A stretch of 64,000 nt of DNA. Origin: Exophiala sp. HKRS030. Its lineage: Eukaryota; Ascomycota; Eurotiomycetes; Chaetothyriales; Herpotrichiellaceae. Positions 1-10,914 of the stretch are shown in pieces (position 1 is the first letter of the stretch; each line of letters begins with the position of its first letter). Both the position numbers and the translations under genes were made by a program. A model generated the notes under the pieces. The model had not been told where the DNA came from. It saw only the letters and a list, made by a program, of their open reading frames with translations, and did no database searches. The DNA lies in assembly GCA_023897205.1 (NCBI GenBank), contig JAHWDD010000004.1:5952001-6016000 (forward strand), read 5' to 3'.

Positions 1-127
1 AGGGCGCGCTGGACCATGCTGCGGACAAACAACTCGGTGCTCATTGCCAAAAGATTGGTTCGTCGTCCTGATCACGGCGCGTGTTCGGATCTCTGTGATC
101 CGAAGGTCGTTGTCAGATATTCTTAGG

Positions 128-1978
128 ATGAATCTGCATCCTTTCGGCGATCTCGAGAACATCTCTCAGATGTTAGCACCTCAGTCTTTGGTTACTCATT
201 ATGCGTCTTCCTCAACCTTTCCTTGCCTCCCCAGTCGACCCCTACCCTCGCAGATTGGAATCATTTTCAATCTATCATTGTTCAGCGCTATCTGACAGAT
301 GACCAAACACTTTCTGAAGTCCGCAATTATATGGCGTCCAAGTATAGATTCATTGCCACGTATGTCCCCTTCCAACAATCTGCGGATTTTTATTGATTCT
401 TCTCAGCGCCAAAATGTTCAAAGACCGTCTTACCAAGTGGCACGCTTGCAAGAAATATACGGCACGCGATATCAGAGCACTGCTCAATGATCTCAATAAC
501 CGGACGATGACCCTGCGAATGCAAAAATTCATGGGCGACCCGTACGATGGAATCGAGTCTATCGTCGCTTGGCAGAGGGGGTGGACGGGTTGAAGTTGAG
601 TACCACAGACACCTCCTTATTAGCGCACCTTGGTCAAGCACAGAAGACTAGACGAAAATCTCGGCAGTCTAATTCGCAGTCTGTCAAGATTAAGCCATTG
701 ATTATGCGAGAAGTTACAGTCTCTGCCGATGATCATCTAGAACTTGGACGTCGAGTCTTGTTCAAATTGAAGATATATCTCGAGCAAAATCTGTTCACTT
801 CGAAAAATCAATTCGGATATATCGCTTCCTGGCTTCCGCATCAGTCTCTCGCAGGCCGCGCAGCAGATTTCTCACAGATCATCCTTCATCCAGCAGAGCT
901 AAATTTGAACCTGGGACGTGGATTCAGCATGCTTGTTGAGGAGCGGCTCGCACCAGCATCATCCTTTATTCTCCGTGCAGTCGCCGCTCTTGATCTGCTC
1001 TTTTGTCAGCAACATGGTGTCTTGACGAGTTGTCTTTTGGATGCTTTCACTGGATGCGTGAACTGGACTCATCCATTGACCGGAAAGACACTACGTCAAA
1101 TCACATTTGAAAATGCTTTCTTCAGACTTGGCCACAAGCATCCTATCACTGTTCTCTGCAAATATCTGCATGACTGCACTGACAATGAAGCCTCCACAGC
1201 CATCATCTTCAACTTTTGGAAACACTACTGTCAGTTGTTCTCGGATACTTTTTCCATCTTCGACAAGAGATGCATCTATATCAATCAGAAGTACGTCGAA
1301 AAATTGATCGAACAGTCTCAGTACGACGATGCGCTGGCACATATGCGGGAAACATTGGATCCTGTATTTATTAGTCTGTTTGAAGATCAAGCAGCATACA
1401 TCATCAATGTACCCGCATCATTGTGCTATCTCCGTCGTCGTGCCCGTCTCTTCCGCCGCATGGGAAACATGATTCACTCTTTGCAGGCATTTAGAGAATC
1501 GAAGAGAATCATCATGATAGCCATGACTCAGCTAAACGCTGGTATTGCAGGTCACCCAATTCTCGAAGAAGTTTTTCGAACTCTTGATGAGATTGCATTA
1601 TACTATGCCACTTTTGAGGATGGAATTTCCACACAACTCAGCATTCATGCCCACGAGTTGGCATTTGAGATTTGCATCGCGGTCCGCGGTGATCAAGATG
1701 GTAAAACCATTAGCATGGTATCTACCCTTGAGCAGATTTACAAGGCCAGGGGTCTCAATGATCGAGTTCAAGTTCTGAGATCGAAATATCCAACGGTCTT
1801 TGTCACGAATCGAGACATTGTCCTCGCACCACAGCATCGTTTACCATGCATTGCTTGTGGTAATGGTCCTGAGACTCAGATCTACTGCGACCGCCATGCA
1901 ACTTCGGCTGATGCTGATGAAGAACAATTGTCAGGATTGTTGCATCGTCTTGGACAGTTTCTCCAAGACTTTGACTGA
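128..1978 (+). CDS. Clr5-domain protein
   Basis: Spliced reading gives a Clr5 domain, a fungal module often found at the N terminus of large uncharacterised proteins. It reads DWNHFQSIIVQRYL...MASKYRFIAT, then AKMFKDRLTKWHACKKYT after an intron. Likely exons are 128-190, 235-359 and 407 onward; introns 191-234 and 360-406 have GT/AG ends. A third splice between about 581 and 651 is needed to move into the frame of the long downstream exon, but its ends are ambiguous (589-623 and 581-651 both keep frame). The downstream part (about 450 aa) is helical and repeat-like, with tandem YDDALAHMRE and HSLQAFRESKR segments that resemble TPR-type helices. The C terminus holds a CxxC...CxxxH cluster that could bind zinc. 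The start could be 128 or the in-frame ATG at 170. The Clr5 assignment is secure; the molecular function is unknown. Confidence 0.72.
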
Positions 1979-2906
1979 CTATTTGCTGTTGAGTACGCGT
2001 GTTTCTATTTTACTGTCCCTTGTTTTGAAGCAGTACGTTATTTCTGTTCGTTGCCAGTTTGTTGACCGTTTGAGTTCGTGTTTTGATCTTATAGTTGCGA
2101 CATTTCTCTCGTCTGAACTCAAATGTCCGACCACAACGCTCGTTTTCTTGATGCTGTTGTTCCTATACTCTTATAGCTCGACGACAATGATGACAAATTA
2201 AATTGACCATTTATACATACGCTCGTCAAGCAAATTTCTTTCCTGCAATACAGCGTCCATGCTACACAAGTCTTATCCCTCCATCATCGCAAGGTTCAAG
2301 CAGCTCTGTACGACCACTTCCTCGATATGACTCGCCCTCTCCACACCCTGCTTGACCAGAGGAGGACATACAAGTGCAGCAATGTAGAAATGTCGCCGGT
2401 TGAAGCGATACCGAGGACAAAGATAGGCCCTGGACGTGCTACACCACCACACGCGCTGAACCTCCTCGACTTTGTCAAAAGACTTCTTCAACCATCAAGT
2501 GTATTTTCATCTCGATGAGTAGGGGACTTGGTTATTTTACATAACTGTGCTTGAATGGTGTCATCGCTGTCTTAGACAACTCTCTACTAATGTGTCTACT
2601 CGAGATCGTTTCCTACGAGGGGGTCTGGTTCTTGCTGGTAATGGTGGTAATGGTGATCGTGCTCGCGGGTCAAGTGGGGGCCAGGAGGAATAGGGATAGG
2701 GATAGGGATAGGGAGAGCAAGCATTGAGTCTTGCCGCGGTGCGACAGGGAAACGTGAGCGCCCTGGTACATCCCGTGTCTCTCAAATGAGGAAAATGAAA
2801 AGGCGCGCGATCTTACTTGATCACCTGGCATGGCAATGGTTTTCTCTATGGTGTCTTGGAAGGATCAATCCTTCTACTTCTAAGTACTGCGTCTGGGTCT
2901 CCTCAC
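1979..2906. other. Gene-poor stretch between convergent genes
   Basis: This lies between the 3' ends of the Clr5 gene and the NAD synthetase gene. A frame open from about 2210 to 2518 on the + strand (MTRPLHTLLDQRRTYKC at 2327) has no recognisable domain. A short TAGGGA repeat is listed separately. I see no convincing gene. Confidence 0.5.
2691..2714. repeat. TAGGGA microsatellite (4 copies)
   Basis: Four perfect tandem copies of TAGGGA are visible. The unit differs from the usual fungal telomere unit TTAGGG, so this is a simple repeat and not evidence of a chromosome end. Confidence 0.85.
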
Positions 2907-5433
2907 TCAATCTACATCTTTCCCTGCCTCACCATCCTTCTCCCTCTCCCTCTCCTTCTCTTTCTCAGCCAACCTCTCCTCCAACTTCTGGACATGTGCC
3001 CTGATCTTTCCAAACTGCCACGGCCACTGGACAACATAGAGAAACGGACGTAGATCAAAACGATTATCGTCCGGATCATACGGGACAGATGCACGCTGGG
3101 CGTACAGATAACAGCCTTGTGCCGATTCATGACGTGAGTGCTGTAGAACTTGAAGACCTTCTCGGCGATCTGGCGGGGTCCGTACCCCTCGCGGTCCTTC
3201 CAGTCGCTCAGCAGACGCAGGTACGCGGACCACGGGCCGAGTTTCTCGACTTTGCGCAGGATGCCGAATGTCGAGAGTTCCGCGTACGTCATGCCCATTT
3301 CGCTGTCGGATTCGTCGTCTTGAACGCCTGCGGATAGTGGGAGGAGTTCCGCTGTTGGTGTCGCTTCGAGGAATTCTGTCAGGATCGGAAGGTTCCATTG
3401 TGTCCGTGCCCAGCGTTGGAAGGACTTGGCGTCGTTTTTTGATATGCTCCCTAGCGGTGCGATGTCTGCGGAGCTGGCGTCCTGGAGGTGGCGGAAATTG
3501 TTAGTTGCGTCTTTGGCATTGAGGGGAGGTGGGTGGATGGATCAGAGTGATGCATGATTGTTTGGAAGTTGTGGGAAGATTATGATGTAGGCTATTTAGG
3601 TGGAAGACGGGAAACGGGGGTTTGGACACTTACATATTTGGTAAAGTAGCCTCGAAGGTTCTAGTCCATTGTCAGCCTTATTCTTTTGTAGAGGTTCAAC
3701 CGATTGGGGAGCTAGGGGGAAAGCTCACCTCGTCGACGTTTCCGGATCCCAAAACCAACAATGCTGATCCCGCGCGAGGCAGTTTTCTAGCAGTGGTGGA
3801 AAGTTGTGCCAAGGAATAAGAAATGACCATTCGACTCCGAGCTTGGATATTCTGCCTCGCCAGGTTCTCGGCGGGAGTACCTCCTTCGATGACATATTTG
3901 GGCTTAAAGTTCAAGGCTTTCTCGACCATGGCCTCGTGAGCAACAACGGTCTCATCAATGGTGATGTTGGAATGGTATGCGCCGATAGTCTCGGCCAGTC
4001 TCTTGGACCGGCTTTGAGTCTCGTCGGATGAATTGACCGTTCCCATATAACATGTGTGTAGCAGGCGAGATACGATGTCCTGTGGCTTTTTGGGGGTGAA
4101 GGTCTTTTCGCCGGTGACTCGTCTCAAGTCTTTCAGTGTAGTTTCCTCACCGGCTTCAATGGAAGACAACACAAGTCTGGCCATGCCATAGACAAATAGT
4201 GCCACGCTCGCGCTGTCAAGACCACCTGATAATGCGAGGAAGAATCCTGCGGAATTGGTTCTCGTCAGGTATTGCCACAGGTAAACGGCTGTAGATGCAT
4301 AGATCTCTTCCATGGGATCCAAGATCTTCAGTGGAATTGGGCGAGAGATCTCTGGTTGGTTTGATAGCCAAATATCTTCGGCGGGATGAGATAGGACGAG
4401 GTCACATTCGACACGAGGGAAATCTGGCTGGCGGGCAGCCTGAACGTTTCGACTGATGCTACTACGGAAACTTCGGACCTTTTCAATGTCGACGGTAGCA
4501 ACTGTGACTTCGACAGGGGCGAGGGAGAATTGATGACCTTGGGCTAGAACTTCTCCGTTCTGGATCACCATGCTGCTTCCATCATGCAACATTCGGGCCT
4601 CGCCGTCGACACCGGTGGCATTTGCGTAGATGTATATTCCTCCAAGTTTCCGGGTCGAGTTTGCAATCAGTTCGAGTCTGGCTCTTAGTTTCTGGAGTTC
4701 TGCATGTGAAGCACTGGAGTTGAGAGTAATTTCGGCCTAGGAAGAATCAGCTTCAGTGAGGGCAAGGTGAAGATCATTTGATATGAGCTCTAAGAAACTC
4801 ACCCCGTTCAGGCCAGTAAAAATAGATGGATTCAAAGGAACAAACAATTCCTCACAAGATTCGCAAGTGACAGCGGTATCGCGAGTGGATAGAATCATGT
4901 CACCAATTGGGACAGTTTTCTGACCCGTGACTTTCTGCAAAGCACTTTCGAGATAATAGGTTTCGACTTCTCGTGGCTTGGCCCAGGCAGTAAAATGTCT
5001 GGCCTCACGATACAGGCCATCATTAGCCAAAGCCATCTTGGGCCTGATGCAGAAGATCTTGCGATAGGTGCATAGAACTCGAGCATTGTAACGGACATTT
5101 CGATGTCGAACTCCAAGACCAAGGTCAATGAGCATGCCTTGACAAACCTCATCTGAAATGATATCGGCCAGGACTTCCCAGGAATGTAAAAAGGTATCGC
5201 CTGAGAAGTTCCTTTTAGCAGGCTGGCCATGATTTTCGAATGGATCGAATCGTTTTACCTTCAAGATGATGATCCAAACATGAGTAACCAGGGATCTCCA
5301 ATTCTGGACCAGTTCTCAGGGTGGCTCCTTTATCCTTGGCAATGCGGATGGATTCCAAGATACGATCTCGATTCCCAAGAAAATCCAATGGAGCGGATAT
5401 GATTGTGGCGGCGGCCACAGTTACCAAAGCCAT
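2907..5433 (-). CDS. QNS1: Glutamine-dependent NAD(+) synthetase
   Basis: Catalyses the last step of NAD synthesis: amidation of nicotinic acid adenine dinucleotide using glutamine and ATP. The N-terminal nitrilase-type amidase part reads [21 protein letters not shown]..., with GPELEIPGY (Glu), [10 protein letters not shown] (Lys) and CESCEELF (nucleophile Cys). The C-terminal synthetase part carries the ATP loop [13 protein letters not shown] and LGSGNVDE. Exons: 5259-5433, 4803-5200, 3729-4736, 3634-3660 (9 codons) and 2907-3481; all splice phases agree. Near 3082-3084 the frame slips by one base just before the conserved [15 protein letters not shown] motif. The frame entering this exon would end at 2912 without the motif; the motif itself lies in the frame ending at 2907. 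A single missing G/C explains it. Identity is very secure; whether the frameshift is real is not. Confidence 0.93.
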
Positions 5434-6716
5434 CGTATGACTGAATGGGAGCTTTTATCGAAGAGTTGTAGAGCTCCTTTCTAACTGAGAGAGTACTATG
5501 GCTAATCGCCAGACTCTGTGTATACGAGGGAGTTGTGTGTACCGGGATAGGACTGAATGAGTCAGAGAATTTTGATATTGAAGATAGACCTCGAGGTGAC
5601 CTTGAGAAATTCGGTTAGTCAATTGGTTGGATTTGGTACCTGACTGGGGCGCTTAGGTACGGCTTGCGTGAGCTTCCAAGCTATGTCAGGCGTAGTCAGG
5701 TTGCCCATTGGGTGCTTGGGTAACTAAAGTACACGCCTGGACTGAAGCTTGGAAGCCTAAAGTGCCTAATATCTACCCATTCATGCACAAATCTGCCGGC
5801 GATCAAGTGAAGCCGAGGCTCCGCCTTGTGGCTCTTGGCAAACAAACAGCTTTCTCATCAGTCATCGGAGATTTCCCAAGTATGGGTTTGCTTAGGTGCT
5901 TCATGCCTAAGGAAGACATCTGCTCCGGGCACTAACTTAGGTAAGCAGCCACCCCCAACTGCTCCCCGGTGCCCCCCTTGACCCCTAAATCTTGCAGAAA
6001 TAACATCAACAATACTTTCACATCCAACTACAACCAAGCATGGCACACTGTCATCAACTGCTTTAATATCGACACAGAAATCTGCTTCCGTCTGACCAAT
6101 GTATCGGTTGAAGAAGCCATCTGGCAACAAAGTCCTGGTGTCTGAAGTTGTCCCTACTAATGCAATCCACTTGACCAGGCAAGCCTCGATCCCTGGATGG
6201 CGACAATCAATTCCAGATTCCATCGTTGAATCTCCCAACAAGACCTTTACCAACCCAAAGACGGAAAGCTCACGTAGAAAACAACAAAGATCACACCTGG
6301 TGGTGCTCAAGACTGAGGAACCCAGTCAAAGTGAAGACTACCAGGCAATCCAAAGGCGGCGAGATTCTTCCGCCCGTTTCTGTTTCTCCTTCTCCGCACC
6401 CAGACTCGGATCTTCAATTTTTCCTCTCTCACTTCCACTCCCGCGCCGCCTACGAAATTGTGACTCCAACTCGACTTCTTCTCTTCACATTCTCAGTTCG
6501 ATTTCCTCCTCGCTCACACCCCACCACCCATTTTCTACATCACCAAACGTCTCTCGACCTTCTTCCTTGTCGACCGATCGACATCGCAACTTCTTCAAAC
6601 CCGCTATATCCCCTCCCAGGTCCTCCCTCCTCCTCCAACGTACCCCGCGCCGCACATTCCAACTGCGCAATCCAACCCACTTGCTTCTCCCACTTCACCC
6701 TTTCTCTACGACTTCA
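5434..6716. promoter_or_regulatory. Divergent upstream region of QNS1 and the tRNA-binding protein gene
   Basis: Contains a 10-bp inverted repeat GCTTCCAAGC (5672-5681) / GCTTGGAAGC (5747-5756) and several CTTAGG/CCTAAG words (5652, 5891, 5906, 5936), the middle two forming a 9-nt-loop hairpin. From about 6360 to 6716 the + strand is strongly CT-rich, as in leaders of highly expressed fungal genes. An open frame from 6099 runs in phase into the downstream gene. Confidence 0.5.
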
Positions 6717-7673
6717 ATGTCGGATTCTGCCTCTGCTGGCGGCACATCCACGCCCGCCCAACACAAGCCATTGGTCGTTGGTCGCACGAAACCCCAATCT
6801 CCCACAACCTCGACCGTCACCGCCGCCACATCTTCCTCCGCCGCAATCCCCGCTGAAATCAAAGAATCTCTCAATCATGAAATCTCGGAAAATGTAAACT
6901 CCAATGTCACAGCAGCTGCGCCTGCTGAATCCTCCAATCCCACTTCCACAGAAACAGAAACGCCAGCCGAGTCGAGTCAATCATCATCAAAGCAACCGAC
7001 CAAGAAAAAGGAAAAAGCTCCCAAAGCTCCGAAAGCACCCAAAGCCGCCCCTGCAGTTGCTCCTCTGTCTCCCGCTCTCATCGACTTACGTGTCGGTCGC
7101 ATTCTGCGAGCCATTCCTCACCCAAATGCCGACAGCTTGTACGTATCCACGATAGCCATGGGTGACCCCGAAGGTACCGAGAACACCCAAATCGACGAAG
7201 CCACAGGAAAAGTCGTCCGAACAGTATGCTCGGGCTTGAGAGGCTTAATTCCAATCGAAGTTTTGCAGGATCGAAAGATCATCACCGTTGCCAATCTCAA
7301 ACCAGTCACCATGCGAGGTATCAAGTCGGCCGCTATGGTCCTGTGCGCAAGTCCCAAACCTAAAGAAGGTGACGATCCACATAGTCCAGACCGACAAATT
7401 GAACTTGTAATTCCACCCGAGTCTAGCGAAGCCGGTGACAAGGTCTATTTCGAAGGATGGGAGTACGGCGAAGGCAAAGGTCCAGAGAAGCAATTAAATC
7501 CCAAGAAGAAGCAATGGGAGGCCATTCAGCCAGGGTTTTTCACCGGCGATGATCTCGTGGCCAAATTCAACGCTGCTGGCACAGAAGTCGAGGGTGATCA
7601 GATAGGAAATCTTGTGGTTGAAGGAAAAGGTTCTTGTACAGTCAAGTTTCTGAAGGGTGCGCAACTTTCATGA
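6717..7673 (+). CDS. Arc1/EMAP-II-type tRNA-binding domain protein
   Basis: The C-terminal half (from SPALIDLRVGRILRAIPHPNAD to the end) is an OB-fold tRNA-binding domain of the Arc1p/EMAP-II/MetRS-C type, including VVRTVCSGLRGLIP, VTVANLKPVTMRG-like IITVANLKPVTMRGIKS and the EMAP-like C-terminal extension. Such proteins bind tRNA and act as cofactors of aminoacyl-tRNA synthetases. The N-terminal part is low-complexity (Ser/Thr/Ala rich, then a Lys/Pro/Ala stretch KKKEKAPKAPKAPKA); I see no GST-like domain as in yeast Arc1. I chose ATG 6717 (MSDSASAGG, 318 aa) because sequence upstream is CT-rich leader. The frame stays open to an ATG at 6099 (524 aa); the extension ends RTFQ...HPFSTTS and resembles a mitochondrial presequence, so a longer isoform is possible. 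No introns are seen. Confidence 0.85.
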   Translation: MSDSASAGGTSTPAQHKPLVVGRTKPQSPTTSTVTAATSSSAAIPAEIKESLNHEISENVNSNVTAAAPAESSNPTSTETETPAESSQSSSKQPTKKKEKAPKAPKAPKAAPAVAPLSPALIDLRVGRILRAIPHPNADSLYVSTIAMGDPEGTENTQIDEATGKVVRTVCSGLRGLIPIEVLQDRKIITVANLKPVTMRGIKSAAMVLCASPKPKEGDDPHSPDRQIELVIPPESSEAGDKVYFEGWEYGEGKGPEKQLNPKKKQWEAIQPGFFTGDDLVAKFNAAGTEVEGDQIGNLVVEGKGSCTVKFLKGAQLS

Positions 7674-8402
7674 TTTCGACCAGACCGAGCGAGTGTCTTT
7701 TCTCGCCGAGTAGAGTGGACGAGCATAGAAGGAACGTAAGATCAATAGCGCCTATACGGATGGACAAGCGCCTGAACCAGGGCAGAGTACAAAGGTGCTC
7801 AGAAGCAAGCAGCAGGACAAGGACAATGCCTGGAGTCGATCACCCTGATCCAGTCCCATGCATTCCAAATGCCGGCAAACTACTGCTCGAGCCTTAGGCC
7901 ACAGATAGAAGACTTCACAAAAAGTCAGTAGCTAGGTAGCCTTGAAGTTGTAGTCACAAGAAGCCGTCGTGACTACGACAAAGCCACAGACAAGAAAACG
8001 TTGCCAATGGTGCATTGATCTTCGCTATCCCCTCCTCTGTTCGAGGGTACAGATCTTCATTCTCCTGCTGTCTCTATCTATGCTATTAGCGCAAATAGGT
8101 CTGCCATGAGGAATTCTCAGTATTCCCCACCCCTGGTGTAAGTAGGCAGCCAGTCATTACCACCCCTCCTTCCAACCCTTTCGGCTTTCTCTGTACATAC
8201 ATACGCATGAAGTAGACGCAGACGCTCCCGCCGCTCGACACTCGGCGCGGCATAAATGCAATGGATCCCGTAGAGCCGAACCACAAAAAAGAGTAAAATC
8301 TGATATCTTCCGCTCCGCTTGCCAAACCCTGCCTTCCCGACGCCCCTCTTCTTCTTCCTCCTCCTCCTCCTCCTCCTCCTCCTCCTCCCCTCTCCAGGCA
8401 GC
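7674..8402. other. Intergenic between convergent genes
   Basis: Sits between the 3' ends of the tRNA-binding protein gene and the SNARE gene. Apart from a CCT triplet repeat near its right end I see no gene or structured element. Confidence 0.5.
8357..8389. repeat. (CCT)n microsatellite, about 11 copies
   Basis: A perfect CCT/CTC triplet run lies just beyond the stop codon of the SNARE gene, in its 3' UTR (read as AGG/GAG on the transcribed strand). Length polymorphism between strains is likely. Confidence 0.85.
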
Positions 8403-9269
8403 TCACTTCAAAACCACAATCAACAAGACCAGTATAACAATCAAAACAATGATCGTAGTCATGCCCCAGTTCTGACTGGCCTTCTTCCCCACCCCGACCA
8501 ACCTTCTCTTCGCGCCGTCCAACCTGCCCTGATGCCGATCAACGCCACGGTCCACCTCGTCCAACAGCGCAATCTGCCCCTCTAGCTCGTCGCCCACCTG
8601 CATGGCCAAATGGCGTTGGCGCCCGATACTCTCGCCTAACCGGTCGAGCTGCGAGTCTTGCTCCTCCAGGATCTGTGCGTGGTACTGGTGGATCTGCGTG
8701 TTGGACATGTCGGCGGTTGGGTCCGGTGGTGGTGCGCCTGATGATCTGGATTCGCCTCCGTCGACGGCGTCGCTGTATTTCGAGGGGAATAACGCTGCGC
8801 GATTCGCTGTGTCTTCGGGGTCGGAGGTCAGCGATTCCTGGCTGGGGTTGTCTCGGAACCGAACGTTTTTCGATCGTGTGGTGCCTGTTGTTGTGCGCGG
8901 CTTTTGTCCGGGTCCTGATGTGTTGTTGTCTGTGGATCGTCGGGTCTGCGCGTGTGTGAAATCGTCTTTTAATGACGGGTCGTTGGGTGAGGTTAATGTT
9001 GTTGGGAGAGAGGTACTTGTGCTCGCATCGGGGCCATGGAATTGCCGTGAGAGATCGGCATATTGTGACCGGAGCAGCGAGAGTTGCTCGGTGTCGGACG
9101 ATCGACTGGCGAGGGACTCGATGCCCTCGCGGAAGGATTCTAGGGATCGTGAGATGTTGGAGTCGGTGGATGGGTTGGGGTCGAGGTTCAAGGAGATTGC
9201 GCGCTGTCGTTCTAGCAGCGACAGTTTAATGTGGTCGGCTAAGAGGAGCAGTTGTGATGGATTTGACAT
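8403..9269 (-). CDS. SYN8: Syntaxin-8-like Qc SNARE
   Basis: A tail-anchored SNARE for endosomal/vacuolar membrane fusion. The N-terminal segment (MSNPSQLLLLADHIKLSLLERQRAI) fits the fungal Syn8 family, followed by a long low-complexity linker. The SNARE motif runs from about residue 190 (QILEEQDSQLDRLGESIGRQ) through GDELEGQIALLDEVDRGVD, with the expected zero-layer Gln. The extreme C terminus is a single hydrophobic anchor (TTIIVLIVILVLLIVVLK) ending at the stop codon. Single exon, 288 aa, normal for the family. The 3' UTR starts with a triplet repeat. Confidence 0.88.
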   Translation of the reverse strand: MSNPSQLLLLADHIKLSLLERQRAISLNLDPNPSTDSNISRSLESFREGIESLASRSSDTEQLSLLRSQYADLSRQFHGPDASTSTSLPTTLTSPNDPSLKDDFTHAQTRRSTDNNTSGPGQKPRTTTGTTRSKNVRFRDNPSQESLTSDPEDTANRAALFPSKYSDAVDGGESRSSGAPPPDPTADMSNTQIHQYHAQILEEQDSQLDRLGESIGRQRHLAMQVGDELEGQIALLDEVDRGVDRHQGRLDGAKRRLVGVGKKASQNWGMTTIIVLIVILVLLIVVLK

Positions 9270-9948
9270 TTTGGCAGAGTTCTAGTCGTGAGTGGGTTAT
9301 GAGGGTGCGAGAGGAAGGGTCGGTAAGCTGGAGGCTGCCAGATAAATGGCCAAGCTTGAAGAGTGACAAAGACGGTCGCCTGCGGAGAGAGGGGAAATGT
9401 ACAGCCGCCGCTCGCAATCTGGAAGGTCGGAATGTGTGCTCGATTTGGCAACTGTCGATATAGACACAGCTGGTCGGTGTTCAAGTTGCGTACCCTTGGT
9501 TCTGTACGGATTGCATGGAATGGTAAGATCAGCGACGTCGACGAGCAGCTAAGACATTGGCGTCGTCAAGTTTCAAGAAGGCGGGTTAGGAAATCAATTC
9601 AACCGAGGTTCAGCCGTTCTGGACTTCTACTCCGTACTCCGTATAGTGACAGACATACCCTTCTACCACTTCCACCACTTCGTACTTGACTTGTGTCCAG
9701 TTTTCGTTTGGCGAACATACTGAGAATTCTACGCAGGTGACTGCCTGTAGGACTAAGATTCAGTGAAATCAACACAGCGAAGAAGGTATGTAGCCTTCGA
9801 ATTCTTCAACCTGGACATAGAATAGTCCTTCTTTTCAGGACAAGGCTATGGAGCAGGTCCTGTCCACTCCTGGAGTCTTTGTCAAACAGAACACATCTCA
9901 GAGCTGCAACCACATCACCCATGAAAATCGCCAGTATATGCGTTACCA
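9270..9948. other. Upstream region of the SNARE gene
   Basis: Holds two overlapping copies of TACTCCGTA (9628-9643), a word that recurs in other intergenic regions of the window. Open frames here are short and show no domain. Confidence 0.45.
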
Positions 9949-10914
9949 CTAGTCTTTCCCCACAAATGGGAGAGACTTGGGCGGCAGCGAATTAAGTAAA
10001 TCCTCCTTGTTCCTCTCCAAATACTCAGCAAACGTGGTCAACTTGATACCATACTTCTTCTCAATAAGGCTGAGATCAACAGTCCTCGGGGAGCGATTGG
10101 CCATCTGCTCGAAGCTCTGGTAGAACCGCGTATTCTTGGTCTCCTCCTGCTCCTGTGCCGTGCGCTTGTGGAACTTGATATCCAGCCCGCTGACAGACGC
10201 GATGATATCACGGACCTGTTGTCCCGTGAGATTGTCAGCCGCGATCTCGGTTTCGAGGCCGTTGTATTTCTCCGGGTCGAGCAATGTAGCAGTGGTGACT
10301 TTGCCGATGTCGCCTTCATCGAGATACGGCATCGTGACGCCGTCGTCCAACGAGGTCGTCGCGATTCCTCGTCGCGGCAAGTCCGGATGCCCATGCGACC
10401 AGTCCGACGTGGGCAGCAGGTAATCATAGTCCAGGACCGGTGGGCGGAGGATGGTGTAGTTCTTGATCCCGCTGCTGCGCACCACAGCTTCGACCTCGGC
10501 TTTGGCAGCGTAGTAGTCGCCCAGCCACGGATGCACGGCCGCTGGAAGCGCCAGGTTCTGTGCGATTTCGTCGGTGCGCATCGTCGACGACAGCACGATG
10601 CTGATCAAAGTCGACCCAGCGCCGGCTTTGGCGGCTTTGATGACCGCCTCGGCTTGTGCCTTGGCCTTGCCGGGTTCGAAGATGGTCACGTTGAGGAACA
10701 GGCCGCTGACTCCGGTGGCTGCGGCGCGGAAGACTTGGTCTGGTTCGTCGTGTGTACCTTCGAAGAGCAGCACGCCTTTGGCGGCAAGTTCTTTGGCTTT
10801 GGCTGATGACTTGTCTCGCACCGTTGCATGCACGGTCACGCCGGCCTCGAGGAGATATTTGACCACAGCACCGCCTTGACGGCCTGTGGCTCCTGTTACA
10901 AGGTATGCTGGCAT
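9949..10914 (-). CDS. NmrA-like NAD(P)-binding protein
   Basis: A 321-aa Rossmann-fold protein of the NmrA-like atypical SDR family. It begins MPAYLVTGATGRQGGAVVKYLLEAG, the family glycine motif (GATGxQG). NYTILRPPVLDYDY and a C-terminal FAEYLERN are also typical. Members bind NAD(P) as redox sensors or act as isoflavone-reductase-like enzymes; which applies cannot be told here. The family's YxxxK region appears as YYAAKAEVE, so the catalytic Tyr-Lys pair may be retained. Single exon and complete. It is divergently placed from nothing recognisable; the neighbouring Zn2Cys6 gene is on the same strand. Confidence 0.88.
   Translation of the reverse strand: MPAYLVTGATGRQGGAVVKYLLEAGVTVHATVRDKSSAKAKELAAKGVLLFEGTHDEPDQVFRAAATGVSGLFLNVTIFEPGKAKAQAEAVIKAAKAGAGSTLISIVLSSTMRTDEIAQNLALPAAVHPWLGDYYAAKAEVEAVVRSSGIKNYTILRPPVLDYDYLLPTSDWSHGHPDLPRRGIATTSLDDGVTMPYLDEGDIGKVTTATLLDPEKYNGLETEIAADNLTGQQVRDIIASVSGLDIKFHKRTAQEQEETKNTRFYQSFEQMANRSPRTVDLSLIEKKYGIKLTTFAEYLERNKEDLLNSLPPKSLPFVGKD

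Noticed and set aside
2691..2714. Telomere-like repeat
   Set aside because: The unit is TAGGGA, not TTAGGG, only four copies, and genes continue on both sides.
6226..6897. 223-aa open frame
   Set aside because: CT-rich leader of the tRNA-binding protein gene read in another frame (Pro/Ser/His rich).
8602..9285. 227-aa open frame on the + strand
   Set aside because: Antisense shadow of the SNARE gene, low-complexity Arg/Ser/Cys-rich translation.
10168..10806. 212-aa open frame on the + strand
   Set aside because: Exactly antisense to the NmrA-like gene; no domain, and third-position GC bias of the real gene explains it.
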